DNA of 64,000 nucleotides from NCBI RefSeq assembly GCF_000003815.2, contig NC_049989.1, positions 9,632,578 to 9,696,577 of the forward strand, read 5' to 3'. Shown here in pieces: positions 1 to 11,009 of this stretch. The translations under genes and the position numbers were made by a program. Source of the DNA: Branchiostoma floridae (taxonomy: Eukaryota > Chordata > Leptocardii > Amphioxiformes > Branchiostomatidae). The stretch's first letter is position 1. The number at the start of each line of letters is the position of its first letter. The notes beneath the pieces are model-generated. The model saw only the letters and a program-made list of their open reading frames with translations, was not told the origin of the DNA and searched no databases.

Positions 1-87
1 CATAAAGTTGTCTCCGCAAGATTTCTCTATGGTACGTTCATCACTATTATACAGCTTGACAGTGGTCATCTATAACTACCTTATAGG

Positions 88-202
88 CGGTATCTCACTG
101 CACTTGGGCCACTGGTGCGGCACTGCTGGGTTCGTAGATGACTCAACGAATTTCTGAGATACAGAATGAATTTTACTTACTTTTTTTGCATTCTTCTAAG
201 TC
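88..202 (+). repeat. Dispersed repeat R-A, copy 1
   Basis: A stretch of about 115 bp beginning GGTATCTCACTGCACTTGGG aligns along its length, with small indels, to 39955-40087. Shared blocks include GCGGCACTGC, GGGTTCG, ACTCAA and GAATTTT. Both copies end at a T-rich CTTC(T/C)AAGTC. In the second copy this end abuts a LINE reverse-transcriptase fragment. I cannot assign it to a class. GGGTTCGA resembles a pol III B box, but no convincing A box is visible. Confidence 0.7.
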
Positions 203-886
203 ATACTTTTACGCATTACGCAGTATATAATTGTAACAAATCAGCGAAAACAACAAAACAGTGCCATAGTGAACGAACCCCGCAGTGCCAAACTGCAACT
301 GTACCCAAAAAGATCATCGACGGGAACATCTTGTCAATTGTGTAGAAATTTCTTATTGACATCATAGACGTCATGTCAATAGCATCAGCCCTATTAAAAT
401 GCCACCCCTTTTCCCGTACATGCCTATCCAAACGGGAACAAAGCTCCGGAGTCACCAAGTCAGTGTCCATACAGCATGGCTATGTATCTCCAGTAGCGCT
501 AGCTGTGCTTCGATGTCAGAGAAAAGTTATAATGAAAAACTTTCAAGCAAGGAATTTATATTTCATTACCTACTCTTATTTTGTATAGACCGTAGAGAAT
601 ACCAATGTAGACAACGTTTCTTCACAGCAGTCTTAAGAAAGGCAGATGGTCCTTGAGCTTTAGTCAAGAACGTCCGGATGTCCGTCTAAATCTTCAACCA
701 AATCCACCGCGGAAATGCAACAATTTCCCTTAAGGCTTTTCCAGGCAATTCGATTTCCCTTTCAGCGGTGCAAGGACGACGGGTCGAGTGTTATTGGATT
801 GCATTCTGAGGTAACTTTTCTGTCAGAACGACAGATTGCCTAAGAGCCGTTGAGCGGCCACAAACCTCCCAATGTGAGGTAACAGT
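203..886. other. No recognised gene
   Basis: Only short open frames (up to 85 codons) occur on both strands, without recognisable domains or splice context. I see no repeat with a second copy in this window. Confidence 0.5.
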
Positions 887-1220
887 GGGTCTACCGAAAG
901 TGCGAAAAGGAACGAAAAGGAACGAAAAGGAACGAAAAGGAACGAAAAGGAACGAAAAGGAACGAAAAGGAACGAAAAGGAACGAAAAGGAACGAAAAGG
1001 AAGGAAGTATGAAGCAAACAAAAATAAAAGCAATGAGAATATAAGGAACCGGTACTGCGGGCGTTAGAAGCCTATGAAACAAGTTTTAAAACGTGTTTTA
1101 TTTTAGAATTTGGCAATATGAATCTTTTACGGCGCTGTTTTAGGCGGTTGTGTTTGTGTGGCTAAATTATTCTCTGAAGATCAGCGAAATACAAGGAAAC
1201 AGAACTGAGATAAGAAAGTA
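887..1220 (+). mobile_element. Decamer-repeat element, copy 1
   Basis: This non-coding element occurs three times (here, 2015-2352 inverted, and 63759 to the window end). It opens with GGGTCTACCGAAAGTGCG, then ten decamer units, then GTATGAAGCAAA and an A-rich stretch. A block near 1171 (CTGAAGATCAGCGAAATAC) recurs at 63962. Some copies also carry the opening motif in reverse at the far end, so terminal inverted repeats are possible, as in a MITE. No transposase is visible, and the apparent reading frames across it come from the decamers. Confidence 0.7.
901..1002 (+). repeat. Decamer tandem array (GGAACGAAAA)n
   Basis: Ten essentially perfect 10-bp units lie inside the larger element. Their homogeneity against the diverged flanks suggests recent expansion or conversion. 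Confidence 0.95.
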
Positions 1221-2014
1221 AGGACTAAAATTCAGTTACTGGCGGGTGATAGATAAATATCGATTAACGTACATTTTCAGAATGAGGCAAGATTGTAGCG
1301 TTGCTGTTGTATTTGGATGGCTTCTGTTCTCCCAAGATGGGAGCACCGCATGCAATTCTTGCGATTGTTTACGTCTAATAGAAACCCGGCCTGGAATGAT
1401 ATGCTAATAAACTGCTGCCCCACTAGCATGACAGCTCCCTTCAACAGGGCCCACAACATGTTTTTCTGGAGACTGGAGACATATCTTCTTGCTCGTTCAC
1501 GACAAAAGAAAAGGTGTGAAAGGATAGGCATGTATACATTATAGTGATTGTACCAGGAGCTTTCATCACGTTGTACCATGAGTATTCATAATTTTGGCGG
1601 GAAGAAAGGACAACGTGAGGAATTTGTGCAAAGGATATTGGGAAACTACGGAGAGATTTGGCCGTTGACTCACGTCTCCCGTGCGGGTTCGACAGAAAAA
1701 GTCTTTGGAACCAGACCTCGAATTGAAATCAACGCGGTGTCCCGATTGCCCGGGGCCACATATAATTTAACGACTTTGTGACATTTTTGAGACCGTAGAA
1801 AAATAATCTACACCAGAATGTCAACCCGTCAAACGTTTTTCAGGCGCGCTACTCAGCGGCTTTTACCCCCCTCCCCCCGAATTTGGTCTGTGACAGCCCG
1901 CGTGGGAACCCGAGATGCACTGATTCGTGACTCCGCCCATCGCCTTTGATTTGTATTTAGCTATTTCCACGCGTGCACTTTCCCGCCGGTTCGCCGTTTA
2001 ACCATTGGAGCTCT
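1221..2014. other. No recognised gene
   Basis: The largest open frame is about 100 codons (minus, 1277-1579) and has no recognisable features. A CCCCCCTCCCCCC run lies near 1866. Nothing else can be supported. Confidence 0.45.
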
Positions 2015-2352
2015 AGGAATTTCGTGGAACAAGTCGCAAAATGCAAAAATAAAGTCCGTTCCAAATGCATTTGCCGATCACAGTGCCGTTACCTTATATT
2101 CCCTTCGATTTTATTTCACTTTGCTTCATACTTCGTTCCTTTTCGTTCCTTTTCGCACTTTCGGTACTTTCCTTTTCGTTCCTTTTCGTTCCTATACAAT
2201 CTTTTCGTTCCTTTTCGCACTTTCGGTACTTTCCTTTTCGTTCCTTTTCGTTCCTTTTCGTTCCTTTTCGTTCCTTTGCGTTCCTTTTCGCTCCTTTTCG
2301 TTCCTTTTCGTTCCTTTTCGCTCCTTTTCGTTCCTTTTCGTACTTTCGGTAC
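2015..2352 (-). mobile_element. Decamer-repeat element, copy 2 (inverted)
   Basis: This is the reverse complement of the element at 887-1220 and 63759-64000. It starts with GGAATTTCGTGGAACAAG, matching the reverse of copy 3 near 63870, passes GCAAATGCATTTG-like sequence and GCTTCATAC, and ends GTACTTTCGGTAC. The decamers (TTCGTTCCTT phase) are interrupted twice by CGCACTTTCGGTACTTTCC, which is the element's own terminal motif. This suggests internal rearrangement of the terminal repeats. Confidence 0.7.
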
Positions 2353-3005
2353 ACCGGTAACAGTCGGGGGTTTCTGATGAGCAGGCTTGGTCTGGTACAA
2401 ATCTTTGTTATTCCTCATGCTATACATCATGTCACAATGTTTAATCTGTAACTGTATTTACGTGTAAAACTTGCTGAGCTTATATTGAATGAAGAGGAAA
2501 CGTACACCGGTAAAACGTGGAAAAAAGATGCTGATTATGATTTATTTTGTAAAGTAAAAGTACATATTAAAATGTACTGGTAAACGTGGACATTGCTATT
2601 GGGCGTTGCAACGCGCCTATCCGTGTTAACCCTGTGTTTAACTCTGCCAACATACTTGATATGAAAGAAAGGGAATATCAAAGTTTCTGAACAATTAACA
2701 TACCATATATGATAACCCCGTTGAATCGATAAGTAGAGTGCAGAATGACAAACACAATAAACAAGATGTATGTAATGTTGTATGATGATTTTGACGCAGT
2801 GGTGTTCATACCACAACCTGGCACAATGTGTAGTTCAGCCGCTGACCGCAAGACTCTCATTCTATCATGATTTAACCATTTGATTAACTGATTTATTGAA
2901 TTCATCAATAAAATTGAAACGCAGTCACTTTGATTATAGAGACAGTCCTGTGTGTGATACATATACATCTAAGATAGCTACCGATAAAACACCATTAAGG
3001 TAGAA
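2353..3005. other. No recognised gene
   Basis: AT-rich sequence with short chance frames only. I see no repeat match elsewhere in the window. Confidence 0.45.
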
Positions 3006-3135
3006 CTAGTGTCCTTGTGGACCCCAGATGTACGTATGGTTATTAAGATAACAACACCCATCGCTGCTATTTGTACTGTACAATAAGCCCATAAATCCAT
3101 CTTTAGGTTTACCTAGTGTTTTGTAAGGACACTAG
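3006..3135. mobile_element. Short MITE-like element with 11-bp TIRs
   Basis: CTAGTGTCCTT at 3006-3016 is the exact reverse complement of AAGGACACTAG at 3125-3135. The 130-bp span has no coding capacity. The size and perfect ends fit a small inverted-repeat transposon. I found no second copy, and a clear target duplication is not evident. Confidence 0.5.
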
Positions 3136-3441
3136 CACTGGCATGGAGCCAGTCACCACTGCTCACCATTGTCATCACGCCTATAGAAATAGAGTCCTTC
3201 ACAGATCTGATTTGACATGATTGCCAACAGGGTCAGCTTGTTACTGAGAAGTTGGACCAATAAAGAAAGTGAAATATCGAAGCGCTGAAAGGTATTGTCA
3301 TGAGGTTATCGTAAAGTCATTACATGCGTCATAAACAACCTTTCATTTGGGATCTATTCCGACCTCCAAATAACACAGGAGACGATTTGGAGAGCGCAGT
3401 ATGACCTTATGGAGAGTACGGCCTTCGTTGCGATGGTAACG

Positions 3442-3524
3442 AATGTGATTTGCCAGATACTCAAGAGGATAGGGAGCAATTCGATGGGTCAACGCTAGCT
3501 TCAAAGTGGCTGGCAAATCACATT
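3442..3524. repeat. 15-bp perfect inverted repeat
   Basis: AATGTGATTTGCCAG (3442-3456) pairs exactly with CTGGCAAATCACATT (3510-3524) across a 53-bp spacer. It could be the ends of a very small MITE or a chance hairpin. Confidence 0.6.
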
Positions 3525-4159
3525 GGTCATGACAAAATGCCGGGATGAAATGTGGTTGGGACTTGCAACGTATTTTCACAAAACCTTACACGATTTGAGA
3601 CACACTAAACTGTTCAGTGAATGGTATTTCGTATAACTATGATTGATCTTTGTCTCTTATCAAAGTATTCCTGGCGGGTTTCTTGTAAATTTTCGGATTC
3701 AGATCAAATTTAACATGCTCACTATTTTCTAAAGATGGTCGGGTCGAGGATAACTGTGCGTTTAAACGTTTGTGGGATAACCAAGTCTCGCTACTGAGCT
3801 TACATCAGGCTTTTGCAGGTAACTGCCATTATACACAAATCACCGGAAACCAAACCAAACTCATATCAACTTTTTGGATCCCAAGCTATAAAAACAAATT
3901 GTCTTTGTCATCTGAGGCCGAGGTTTTACAGCATATTCATATCGAGTTACCGGACCACACAGTTTCAGTGTCAATATTCTGGATACCGAACAGAATGACT
4001 TCGTGAGGGGAGGCAATTTAGATGAAGGTGCACCAACTCTCTCAGCCGGGACGGGCGGTGACATTGACTTTCAACAACCTTTGACCCATTGCTAACGTCA
4101 CAAGCCACGTGATAGGGTCAGAGAGCTGAAGACGACTGAGACATGAATTTTCGATTTCA
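3525..4159. other. No recognised gene
   Basis: Nothing recognised. Short open frames only. Confidence 0.4.
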
Positions 4160-4345
4160 CACACACAGAAACTCTCCAAATTCCGTATCTCGTAACCCTG
4201 TCTTGTTAAACAAGCACCTACATGTAGTTAAATGATGCGTTCCATGAGCTGCATACTGCTCCCAATGCCATAATTTATTCTTAATACATATAATGCTAAT
4301 ATTTCTGTATTTTTCGCGTCGTTTTGTGCAAAATGTTTTATACCT
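4160..4345 (+). repeat. Inverted-pair repeat, left arm
   Basis: Blocks such as CTCGTAACCCTG, TTGTTAAACAAG, CTGCTCCCAATGCCATAA and GCGTCGTT recur in the same order on the minus strand of 8175-8400. The two copies are about 185-225 bp, diverged, and separated by 3.8 kb. They may be two copies of one dispersed repeat, or the eroded ends of a larger unit. Confidence 0.65.
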
Positions 4346-4900
4346 ACATCAATCCTAATTCTTTAAAGTCCCTAGCTTACATGGTAATGTTAAGTACTCT
4401 GTCGGAACAAATCGGTTCACCGTTGTGAAGGTAATGATATAAATGCTTAATATATCCACAATAACTGGATCGTCAATTACTGGTTCGCTATCACTGCTGA
4501 CAGCCCAAAAACCTCAGCGCATTCGGTTTTGGTTAGGGCCTCGAATGTCAATAAGGATCATCAATAATACATCAAAATAAAATACTAAGTTATGTAATAA
4601 TACAAGGTGACAACATGGTAAGCGACGTTGACGTTGTATATGATTATTTAGAAATCTGCCGCATACATTATTACGCTCAATATCCTTGGCAATCGTTTCA
4701 AATGTACCCAAACATCAATCGACCATGTTGTGAAGATGAATATCAAACCTACTTTTCCCATGATGTATTATGTTTACCATCGATCAGTGACAAGAGCTGT
4801 TACTCGTTCGGCATTGAGCAGGAAATGATCATCCCTCGTTGCACACAAATTTAAGTGACTGAGGCATTAGTAAGGGAAAAACATCCCGCGGTGGGAGAGT

Positions 4901-5275
4901 ATTCATCATAGAATCGTTTAGCATGTTTATGGTTTGTTCATTTGCATACTCCTAACTGTTAATCATTTGAACATAAAAAGAAACAAGAGACCGTAGGTCA
5001 CATATCCTCTGTGATGTATTTATGATTTTACATTGTGCAGTGATACGTTTCCATTTATGCAACGAATGTAGTGTTTTTTGTTTTTTAAGGGGATAGTGGC
5101 AAATGCAGTAAAGGATGGTCATCATAGAATCGTTTAGCATGTTCATGGTTTTTCATTTGCATACTCTTAACTGTTAATCATGAAAACATTAAAAAAAAGA
5201 AGAGACAGTGGGTCAAATATACTCCGTGACGTATTTATGATTTTACATTGGAGTGTGATACATTTGAATTGATGT
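4901..5275 (+). repeat. Local tandem duplication, about 216-bp offset
   Basis: The segment starting CATCATAGAATCGTTTAGCA near 4904 repeats from 5120. Both units continue through TTCATTTGCATACTC, AACTGTTAATCAT, a GAGAC(C/A)GT block and TATTTATGATTTTACATT. Identity is high with small indels. No coding potential is seen. Confidence 0.85.
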
Positions 5276-5524
5276 ACAGGTAGTTACATACAAACAAATT
5301 AGGTTGTAGTACATTATCTTTAAGTTCCCTTTTCAGACGTTTGTAAGAGTTGAAAGAGACTAAAAATTTCTTATGGGTTGCTGAAATAATATTGTGCTAA
5401 ATCTATGTCGGTGTTTTTAAAAATGACTTACCACTATTTGTATTTGGTCGTCATTAACCTTAACCCTTCAACATAGTTTTCATAGTGAGCAACTTTATTT
5501 TCCTTCTCATATTGAGTTTACTTT

Positions 5525-6235
5525 GCAACAGGACAAGCTTCCGTTTACTTTACAAAGACAGCATGTCAGCAGATTATTTATTAAAACGCCTGTAAAGAAA
5601 AACAAAAGTTGTGTACCTAAGACATCTATTTTCATCGATTTAACAAGCTAGTGAAACTTTTTGCAGGGCCCAAAACTACTTACTACAAAGTGCCTCTAAC
5701 GACAGAAAGCATTTTCAAATGTATCTACTAATCACCAAGCGACATAATCTTATTCTCCAGTGTTTAGATCTGTTGTGGTGTTCGTCTGATGATTCATTGC
5801 ACGCTTTGTGAAAGTTGACACGACGTATTTAGAACAATCATATCTGGATAGCACTTTCATCCATCATTGTGACTGCTTAAGTGCGCTCGTTTGGATTTGT
5901 GAATTTGTTGAACTGATAGGACAAGCCTAAATACGTTACACCAATGAAGACAGCAGATAATTTGTCGAAAAGTCTGTAGAGAAAAACAAAAACAAAACCA
6001 ACCTGATGAAACTTTTTGCGGGGCCCGAACCTACTTGCTACAAAGAGCCTCTAACGACAGAAAGCATTTGCAAATGGATCTACTAATCGCAAAACGACAG
6101 CCTCTTGTTTTATAATGTTTAAATCTGGCTTGCCGTTCGTCTGATGATTTATTACACGCTTTGTGAAAGTTGACATGACGTATGTAGAACAGTCATATCT
6201 GGATAGCACTTCCATCCATCACTGAGACTGCCGCA
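5525..6235 (+). repeat. Local tandem duplication, about 355-388-bp offset
   Basis: Unit 1 (about 5525-5880) and unit 2 (about 5913-6235) share GGACAAGC, GTAGAGAAAAACAAAA-type sequence, GAAACTTTTTGC(A/G)GGGCCC, CTCTAACGACAGAAAGCATT, GTTCGTCTGATGATT and ATATCTGGATAGCACTT in the same order. The offset shrinks from 388 to 355 bp along the alignment, so unit 2 has lost sequence internally. It is non-coding. Confidence 0.85.
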
Positions 6236-8174
6236 AGTGTTGTTCTTTCTATCAATGACATCAAGGATTTAGTTGCACAGCGAGATCGTTAAACTGAGAC
6301 AGGCGAATTTGGGTCGAGTTTTATATTTTCTGACAGTTGCTAAAGTATAATCAAAACGATTACGGGTTTTATAAGATAAAATTTAAGTCAGTTAAGATAT
6401 CAATTGATCAGAATCAGAAGACATCGAGGTTGAAGTGAAGATTTCTGACTAGCGCTTAGCATGAAATAATAAACAATCATGGGATTTGAATTATGAAGTG
6501 TGAACTGCTATCTAACATAATGAGTAATATATCAGGATCAAACGAAACAGCAAACAAAAGGCACCACGTGTGTAGACGCACGTACAACTGAGAAGGCGGG
6601 GTGTCAAGCTCTTGTTGCCTTCATGAAAACTTGAGCTGGTGTGTCAGTATGCATGCGTTGTGTGTGTGTATAGTTCTGGTCAGTACAACTAAGTAACCTC
6701 TGTATTGATCGTGATGATGTTTGTATGTGGATAGGTGATACTCGGGGAGACGAAGGCTAAGGTCAACTTTTGGCCGATTGGAGTGTGACCTTGGTACTGC
6801 AGCAGAACTTCCATTCTTTTGTAACAATGGTCCCGGATATTTTATGGTCTTCCTATCAATCCATCTTTGTTGAATTCTACTTTTATTCACTTTCTCCTTA
6901 ATCTCAAGAAGAAACACGTCATATCCAGTTTCATAATTCCTCTGAGTGCAACAGTATTGTAAACAAACAGAAAAAACGCGAATTTAAAGAAACCTTAAGC
7001 TATTGATGCAGCATCAAAGGCTGCAGCCAAAAATGGACTTATTACATTGATTTTTGTCAGCGAAGATAGGCCAAGACAACTTAATGCTCAAGGTGTGCGA
7101 AACTCAGATATCCAGGTGTTCAAGACATTATGAAAAGGCCGCAACAACACCTTGTGGCTGTTTGGCTACCTGGCGGAATCATTAAAGTTTCCGTTTACTA
7201 ATGTATTACTGACTGCGTTCCTAGTAATAGTATGTGGTAATTCGCTTTTATACACTTTTCAACAATAAATCTCAAAAAAATTCCCTGACGTAATTATGAT
7301 GTTCGCTCTAAGGTGTTTATTTCCCACTTAACATAGTTTAAAACCGGTTTTCATTTCTGCCCACTCATTACAAACAGTGACTAAGCATTGACCACGGCAG
7401 TGTCATAACCGCTACTTGGAGAGTGGCTGACTAGCTCCAGATAGCGAGAGCTTTTGTCATAAAGGCTATTATTAGATAACCGGCAGATGTTTCAATGGAT
7501 TGTACCACACTACTTTCAAGATGGGGATGTCAGTCTTACATATTTAATTACCGGAACATTCTGGTACGGTGCCCAAATCACCATGCAATGTAGGGTCATC
7601 AATAACTACCGACATGTCAAATTTCAAACATCAAATGACCTTTAGTTATAGGTGCAAACAAACAAACACACACAGACGATTACAACAACAGTACCCAGGT
7701 TGAAGGTCATGTTCTTCCTTAACTGAGGTAATAACAAAAAATGCAAGAGAATGCAAATGCAAAGGAAACGTCATGTTTGCTACCATAAATTCTAGACGGA
7801 CATGTTCCCCATCTCTTTCTCTTCTTTGAACTCTTGACTGACCCGTAAAATCGATGCTAACTTTTCATCACCCATCAAATACCTTCACTTTCAACTTAAC
7901 GGCCATTTTGCTATCTTGGTGCAGCTATCTTTATTACCGTCTTGGGACACTTAAGTACCCTCAAGTTTCCTCGATGAACCAGGTCGATAGATTCCATACT
8001 GAGCTGGGGGACCGAAATGTCTAACGACTTTAGCGCCCAAAGGCAATGCAGGAGTTAGTCGAGCTGAAAATCTTTACACGGTGCAAGGTAGATTTATCCC
8101 CTGAAACCGTAAAATAGACCTTGGAACGCATGTGTCACGATAAGAAAATGGATTTTTACATAGACTGTATCACT
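6236..8174. other. No gene; one dispersed-repeat segment near 6700-6830
   Basis: Around 6710-6815 the sequence (GATGATGTTTGTATGTGGAT, then CTTGGTACTGCAGCAGAACT) resembles 10163-10245 (GTATGTGGACAGGT, then CTTGGCACTGCAGAAGAACT), so this is a diverged dispersed repeat. GTGCAAACAAACAAACACAC near 7650 looks like a retroelement-type simple tail. No coding sequence is recognised. Confidence 0.45.
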
Positions 8175-8400
8175 GCTAACTTATGCGTTTTTGATATATC
8201 TAGCTATAGTAAAAGTAATCAAAATTAATGTACATATAAACATTTTTGCCCTGAACGACGCAAAGGATATAGCATTATTGGTATTATATAAAGAATGAGT
8301 TATGGCATTGGGAGCAGTAGACAGCTCAAGGTACGTATCATTTGACCAGGTACTTGTTTAACAAGCCAGGGTTACGAGGTACGGAATTGACAACAACACC
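8175..8400 (-). repeat. Inverted-pair repeat, right arm
   Basis: Reverse-complement partner of 4160-4345, sharing TTATGGCATTGGGAGCAG, CTTGTTTAACAAGCC and CAGGGTTACGAG in the mirrored order. Confidence 0.65.
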
Positions 8401-8490
8401 TTGAACCCTCAGGATGGAAAATAACTGGATGTTTTTTTTTTTCACTGATAAAGGTTCATTTATAAATCTGTATTTATATTTTCGGTCACA

Positions 8491-8528
8491 GTCGACGTTT
8501 CAGAGAACGTTTTTCACCTTCGTCAGGG
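8491..8528 (-). ncRNA. Hammerhead-ribozyme-like core, copy 1 (degenerate)
   Basis: On the minus strand CTGACGA (8526-8520) is followed by an 18-nt stem-loop-like stretch and GAAAC (8501-8497). This is the spacing of the hammerhead core CUGANGA, stem II, GAAA. The stem is imperfect, with G-T wobbles and a mismatch. Such motifs are known in the terminal repeats of Penelope-like retroelements. Stem I pairing is not evident here, so self-cleavage is doubtful and this is probably a retroelement relic. Confidence 0.35.
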
Positions 8529-8644
8529 CAATATTTATTTTCGTATGTATGACAGTACGTTGCATTTCATTTGGGACCACAGTGTTAGCAGCGACACCTA
8601 GCTGCAGTGTGGTATAGAACCAATCAACATCGCGCTGCATTAGA

Positions 8645-8742
8645 CTCCGTTGCAGCCTTCAAACGGGGCTGTTTTTTATTGGGGGGGGGGGGGGCGTTGG
8701 TTCGCGATTTTCAACGTTGGCTGGGTTCTCTTGTGCCGGAAA
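8645..8742 (+). mobile_element. Palindromic G-run MITE, left arm (cut by gap)
   Basis: CTCCGTTGCAG, ACGGGGCTG, a run of G, GGTTCGCGATTTTCAACGTT and GGCTGGGTTCTCTTGTGCCGG match one arm of the foldback element at 14060-14313 and its copies at 37591-37775 and 38655-38826. The right arm is lost in the following gap. Confidence 0.8.
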
Positions 8743-8842
8743 NNNNNNNNNNNNNNNNNNNNNNNNNNNNNNNNNNNNNNNNNNNNNNNNNNNNNNNNNN
8801 NNNNNNNNNNNNNNNNNNNNNNNNNNNNNNNNNNNNNNNNNN
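8743..8842. other. Assembly gap, 100 N
   Basis: Exactly 100 N, the usual placeholder for a gap of unknown size. Reading frames crossing it have no meaning. Confidence 0.98.
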
Positions 8843-8946
8843 CCTAACCCTAACCCTAACCCCCAACCCAACCCCAAACCCAAACCCAACCCTAACCTAA
8901 CCGTAACCCCAACCCTAACCCTAACCCTAACATTAACCCTTTCCCT
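8843..8946. repeat. Degenerate telomere-like repeats (CCCTAA)n
   Basis: About 100 bp of CCCTAA units mixed with CCCCAA, CCCAA and CCGTAA variants directly follow the gap. The C-rich strand is on the plus strand, so a true telomere would lie to the left, inside or across the gap. The degeneracy suggests an old interstitial tract rather than a functional chromosome end. AGCACAACCC (8989-8998) and GGGTTGTGCT (9032-9041) downstream form a perfect 10-bp inverted repeat of related sequence. Confidence 0.8.
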
Positions 8947-9444
8947 AGAAATTAGGGGACGCACTAGAACACATGCACATTAAAGCTAAGCACAACCCTG
9001 ACCCTAGCAATTCTGGTAACGGTAAGGGTTTGGGTTGTGCTCCAGATTTGTAAACGGTTTCAGAACGGTTTTCAGTTTACAATTACGTGCCAAGAGACCT
9101 ATCCAATGATACCAAGTTCGACTGGCTAGAACAAACTATTTGTGAGGTAGACTAGAACTATCAGTATCCTTCTTTCTATGTGTATTTTTGTCACCCTGCT
9201 GGTCTTATTGTTGAAAAAATATTTCAAACCGCTAGTCGGCGCTTTTTATCAATCGATCGCCTTTCAGTATCCGAGTAACTTGCATCATCGTAACAGAAAC
9301 AATGATAGAACAGAGGTGAGGGACAAATCTCATACGTCTTAAAACAAAGTGGTTAATAGGATAAACCTACTCTTCAACTAGATCTCTTTTACATATCAAT
9401 TAACAGCTAGGATATAAAAACCCTCTTCAACAAGACCTCTTCAG

Positions 9445-9490
9445 TGTCACTGACGAAAACTAGTGGACGCTACTTGAAACGTCTAACCGT
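9445..9490 (+). ncRNA. Hammerhead-ribozyme-like core, copy 2
   Basis: CTGACGA (9450-9456) and GAAAC (9476-9480) flank a stem-loop: AACTAG, loop TGGACG, CTACTT, with five of six pairs. ACG (9479-9481) and CGT (9488-9490) could form a three-pair stem III. The core matches the hammerhead consensus better than the other two copies. A matching stem I strand is not obvious. By analogy with Penelope-like elements this is a retroelement terminal-repeat relic (inference). Confidence 0.4.
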
Positions 9491-11001
9491 TTCCATAATC
9501 ATATCCAGTTGTTCGATATTAAGTAACTGCTTATGACCTGGATGTCTAACCATCATCGACGTAAAGTGGTCGATACAGTTCATTTGTGTTGGTCAAGCAA
9601 TAATCTATGTGTGTTAAATCATTGCACAAAGCAGTAAGTGGAAATACCCCATCAGAAGCTAAGTTGCATGCAGTTTCTACTCTGCCCGCTAGGAGAAGAC
9701 TGTACCGCATATCACCATCAAACTGCAAAAGTCGGTTTCATCGGGAAGAATCGTTTGACCTATAGACATACTTTGTATACATATTGTAGGTTTACAGACC
9801 TTAAGAAACAGACGGATCATGAATATTGTATTCTTGCTACAGACTACTGCTGCCTTCTGTCCTTAGCTCTAGCTCACGCGTAATTGTGTAACAACAATTA
9901 ATGTTGAAATTGAACATACAGACAATTACCCCTAGTGTGCGTCTTTAGTCTGTCGTAGTGCTGGCATTAAAAGCGTCAATTAAACTTCAGAATAGTTCAC
10001 ATTGTACGCAAAATGATAATTGTAGTTTTTTGCATTAGCAATAGACTTGTCATTTCCATCTCCCAAAGGCCCATAAACACAAAAAAAAATCAAACATCAC
10101 ATTTTCATTACTGGGATTGTGAAAGAGTGAAGGACGCATAGAGCACGTCTAGGTCTGGGATTGTGATGGTATTTGGTATGTGGACAGGTCGATCTAGTCA
10201 AAAATCAAGGTCGAAGTTGCCTTGGCACTGCAGAAGAACTTCCGTTTTCATGATTTTTTTTGTCCTGGACATGCTCTACGCGTCCTTCACTCTTTCGTCT
10301 AAATTTATTAATCACTCACTCACTATGTCGGGCTTTGTCGCTTTTCTTTCTCTAGTTATAGTCATATTTGAACGTTCCTTATAAATTACCTCCCTAATGT
10401 CTCTCTCTTTGGAGATATTTCTCTCATCCCATGTTTTACAGCGTTTTCTAATGGCGGCAAAGATGGCAGCTAGTTTGTAGTATCCTCCCTGCCGACAAGA
10501 TATGACTCCCCGGGGACCCCTTTAGGAAGCCCCGCCGTACACCACCTACAGGGTAGGTGCTACCTATGCTGGCACACCGCAGGCTAATGTACATGTATTT
10601 TCATAATACCCACCCTGTGTATGTAAAGTCTCATATAAGCAAGGTCCCCTACGGTGTGTTTATAGCTCCTGTAGACTTGTGATAACACTAAATGTCCTAA
10701 AATACGGTGTTTTCATGTAACACCTGTTCAAGAATTCTCTTGCAATCGAGCTATCATTGTACTTCGTTTTCTTCTATATTGCATCAAGGTCTTCTGTTCA
10801 CACTTGGGCGTCACATATGCCCTTATATTCCATGTAACCGGAAATAAAGCCAATAGAACTAAAAGGTTACCACGTATACAGAATTAGAAGGAATAATGTA
10901 ATGATGTGTAATTGTTCACGTCAAAGTCAGACATTTATCGTTTCATGTACCATTGTACTAACTGCCATAGGATGTAAAGTGTAAAGTACATTCATTATAC
11001 T
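9491..11001. other. No gene; diverged dispersed repeat at 10140-10290
   Basis: The segment at 10163-10245 resembles 6710-6815 (see that entry). Polyadenine and simple runs occur near 10081. Open frames are short and unrecognised. Confidence 0.45.
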
Positions 11002-11009
11002 GCATACAC

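Noticed and set aside
88-202. tRNA gene, because of GGGTTCG in dispersed repeat R-A
   Set aside because: No A box, no cloverleaf pairing and no anticodon arm.
791-1082. Phe/Ser/Pro-rich or Lys/Glu/Arg-rich frames in decamer repeats (also near 2065-2450)
   Set aside because: Translations of the decamer array; no biological support.
8843-8946. A functional telomere
   Set aside because: The repeats are too degenerate and short, and normal DNA continues for 55 kb on the right. The gap leaves the left side unresolved.
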